Origin: MGBC108787 sp964430695 | Lineage (GTDB): Bacteria; Bacillota_I; Bacilli_A; RF39; UBA660 | DNA: 31,395 nucleotides | Assembly (NCBI GenBank): GCA_964430695.1 | Contig: CAYSFO010000015.1 | Location: 1 to 31,395, forward strand | Reading direction: 5' to 3' | Part shown: positions 30,841 through 31,395 of the stretch, piece after piece | Layout of the letters: every line of letters starts with the position of its first letter | Position numbering within the stretch: position 1 is the stretch's first letter | Made by a program: the position numbers and the translations under genes | Notes under the pieces: generated by a model | The model's input: the letters and a program-made list of their open reading frames with translations, nothing else | The model's database searches: none | What the model was told of the DNA's origin: nothing

Positions 30841-30858
30841 GGATATTTTTAATATAAT
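30830..30858 (+). promoter_or_regulatory. Promoter of rplJ operon
   Basis: TTGACA (30830-30835), inside the end of rplA, and TATAAT (30853-30858) with a 17-bp spacer: a consensus promoter, as expected for a ribosomal operon. Confidence 0.85.
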
Positions 30859-30865
30859 ACGTGTA

Positions 30866-30968
30866 GAAAAGCGAATGACCAAAGACAGTAGGGGATATCA
30901 TTCTTAATAATCCTACCGAGGGAAAACGATAACTTATTTTCATAAGCTCTTTTTCCCAAAAGAGCTTT
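30866..30968 (+). promoter_or_regulatory. L10 leader RNA
   Basis: The leader before rplJ carries the known Firmicutes L10 leader signature: GACCAAAGACAGTAGGG, then AATAATCCTACCGAGGG, in which GTAGG pairs with CCTAC. It is followed by a strong hairpin before the ribosome site. In the established model the L10-L12 complex binds the leader and promotes termination (or blocks translation) to balance stalk proteins. Confidence 0.88.
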
Positions 30969-30971
30969 TCT
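30944..30971 (+). terminator. Attenuator hairpin of the L10 leader
   Basis: AAGCTCTTTT (30944-30953) pairs with AAAAGAGCTT (30958-30967) around TCCC. The tail TTTCT is short. It ends about 10 bp before the AAGGAGG of rplJ and is the probable regulated terminator. Confidence 0.75.
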
Positions 30972-30991
30972 AATGAAATAAAGGAGGATAT

Positions 30992-31395
30992 ATGGCAAGT
31001 CAAAAAATTCTTAATGAGAAAAAAGTAGTAGTTTCTGAGATTACGGATAAAATTAAAGATAGTGAATCTGTTATTTTATTTCAATATCAAGGATTAACTG
31101 TTGCAGATTTAAGTGTACTTAGAAATAAACTAAGAGATGCTAATGCCGAAGTTAAAGTTTATAAAAATACTTTACTTAAAAGAGCATTAGATGATTTAAA
31201 TATTAGTTTAGATGGCTTTCTAGAAGGACCAAATGCAATACTTTTTGGTAAAAATTTACTAGAACCAATCAAGGTTATCTCTGACTTTGCTAAAGAAAAT
31301 GATAAGCTTGAGATACGAGTTGGTATTATCAATGGCAATCCTGCTGATATAAATACCATTCGTGAATATGCTAGCATTCCATCAAGAGAAGGATT
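30992..31395 (+). CDS. rplJ: Ribosomal protein L10, 3' end outside window
   Basis: The first 134 residues of L10 are present, uninterrupted to the window end. They show the family start MASQKILNEKKVVVSEITDK, then SESVILFQYQGLTVADLSVLRNKLR, VYKNTLLKRAL, GPNAILFG and the beginning of ASIPSREG (IPSRE is the usual landmark before the L12-binding helix). It anchors the L7/L12 stalk next to L11. ATG 30992 follows AAGGAGG, behind the L10 leader. rplL is expected next. Confidence 0.97.
   Translation, partial: MASQKILNEKKVVVSEITDKIKDSESVILFQYQGLTVADLSVLRNKLRDANAEVKVYKNTLLKRALDDLNISLDGFLEGPNAILFGKNLLEPIKVISDFAKENDKLEIRVGIINGNPADINTIREYASIPSREG

Noticed and set aside
1..31395. CRISPR array, rRNA genes or insertion sequences
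   Set aside because: No regularly spaced repeats, no 16S/23S/5S stretches and no transposase were seen on reading through the window.

Overview
The window comes from a very AT-rich, low-GC Firmicute-like bacterium. TGA behaves as a stop codon, Shine-Dalgarno sites are strong (AGGAGG-type), promoters are of the TTGACA/TATAAT type and terminators are U-tailed hairpins. The right half follows the Bacillus/Clostridium order rlmB, sigma-H-like factor, secE, nusG, rplK, rplA, rplJ. I would place it in a gut Bacilli/Erysipelotrichia-like or RF39-like lineage, but that placement is inference.

Bases 1-7200 are accessory DNA. A tyrosine integrase enters from the left edge. About 240 bp after its stop lies the 3' half of a tRNA-Trp gene (CCA anticodon loop to encoded CCA), which looks like an attachment junction. 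Two decayed genes follow, one of them a replication-initiator-like winged-helix protein. Next come a type II restriction-modification pair on the minus strand (C5-methyltransferase, then an endonuclease with a B3-like C-terminal domain), a 58-residue protein on the minus strand, a possible short RNA with its own promoter and terminator, and a Xre repressor/ImmA metalloprotease pair with two operator palindromes. Two diverged copies of a promoter-driven structured RNA element flank this island; they share a hairpin whose stem differs by pair-preserving changes.

Bases 7200-12000 hold an unknown 216-residue protein, a six-helix-type membrane protein (ABC_trans_CmpB family), a sortase, and a three-gene operon of helical proteins I do not recognise. 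Bases 12000-18150 are a DNA-repair and nucleotidyl-transfer cluster: pcrA, a sugar-nucleotidyltransferase-like gene and ligA. pcrA is interrupted in helicase motif III by a 360-residue intein. The intein carries a GIY-YIG-like domain rather than a visible LAGLIDADG domain.

Bases 18280-23385 encode envelope functions: a small anchored protein, a sensor with two solute-binding-like domains and a degenerate GGDEF domain, a YihY-family membrane protein, a surface protein ending in NPQTG + membrane segment + basic tail (a probable substrate for a sortase such as the one at 9.05 kb), and a short secreted protein. From 23445 on are rlmB, a sigma factor, secE and nusG. Three accessory genes then separate nusG from rplK: a zinc peptidase without a signal peptide, a transglutaminase-like protein and an unknown 604-residue protein. 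The ribosomal genes keep their own promoters and leaders: a mimic of the 23S L1-binding site before rplK, and a classic L10 leader with a terminator hairpin before rplJ. L11 carries an unusual charged C-terminal tail of about 59 residues. The window ends inside rplJ.
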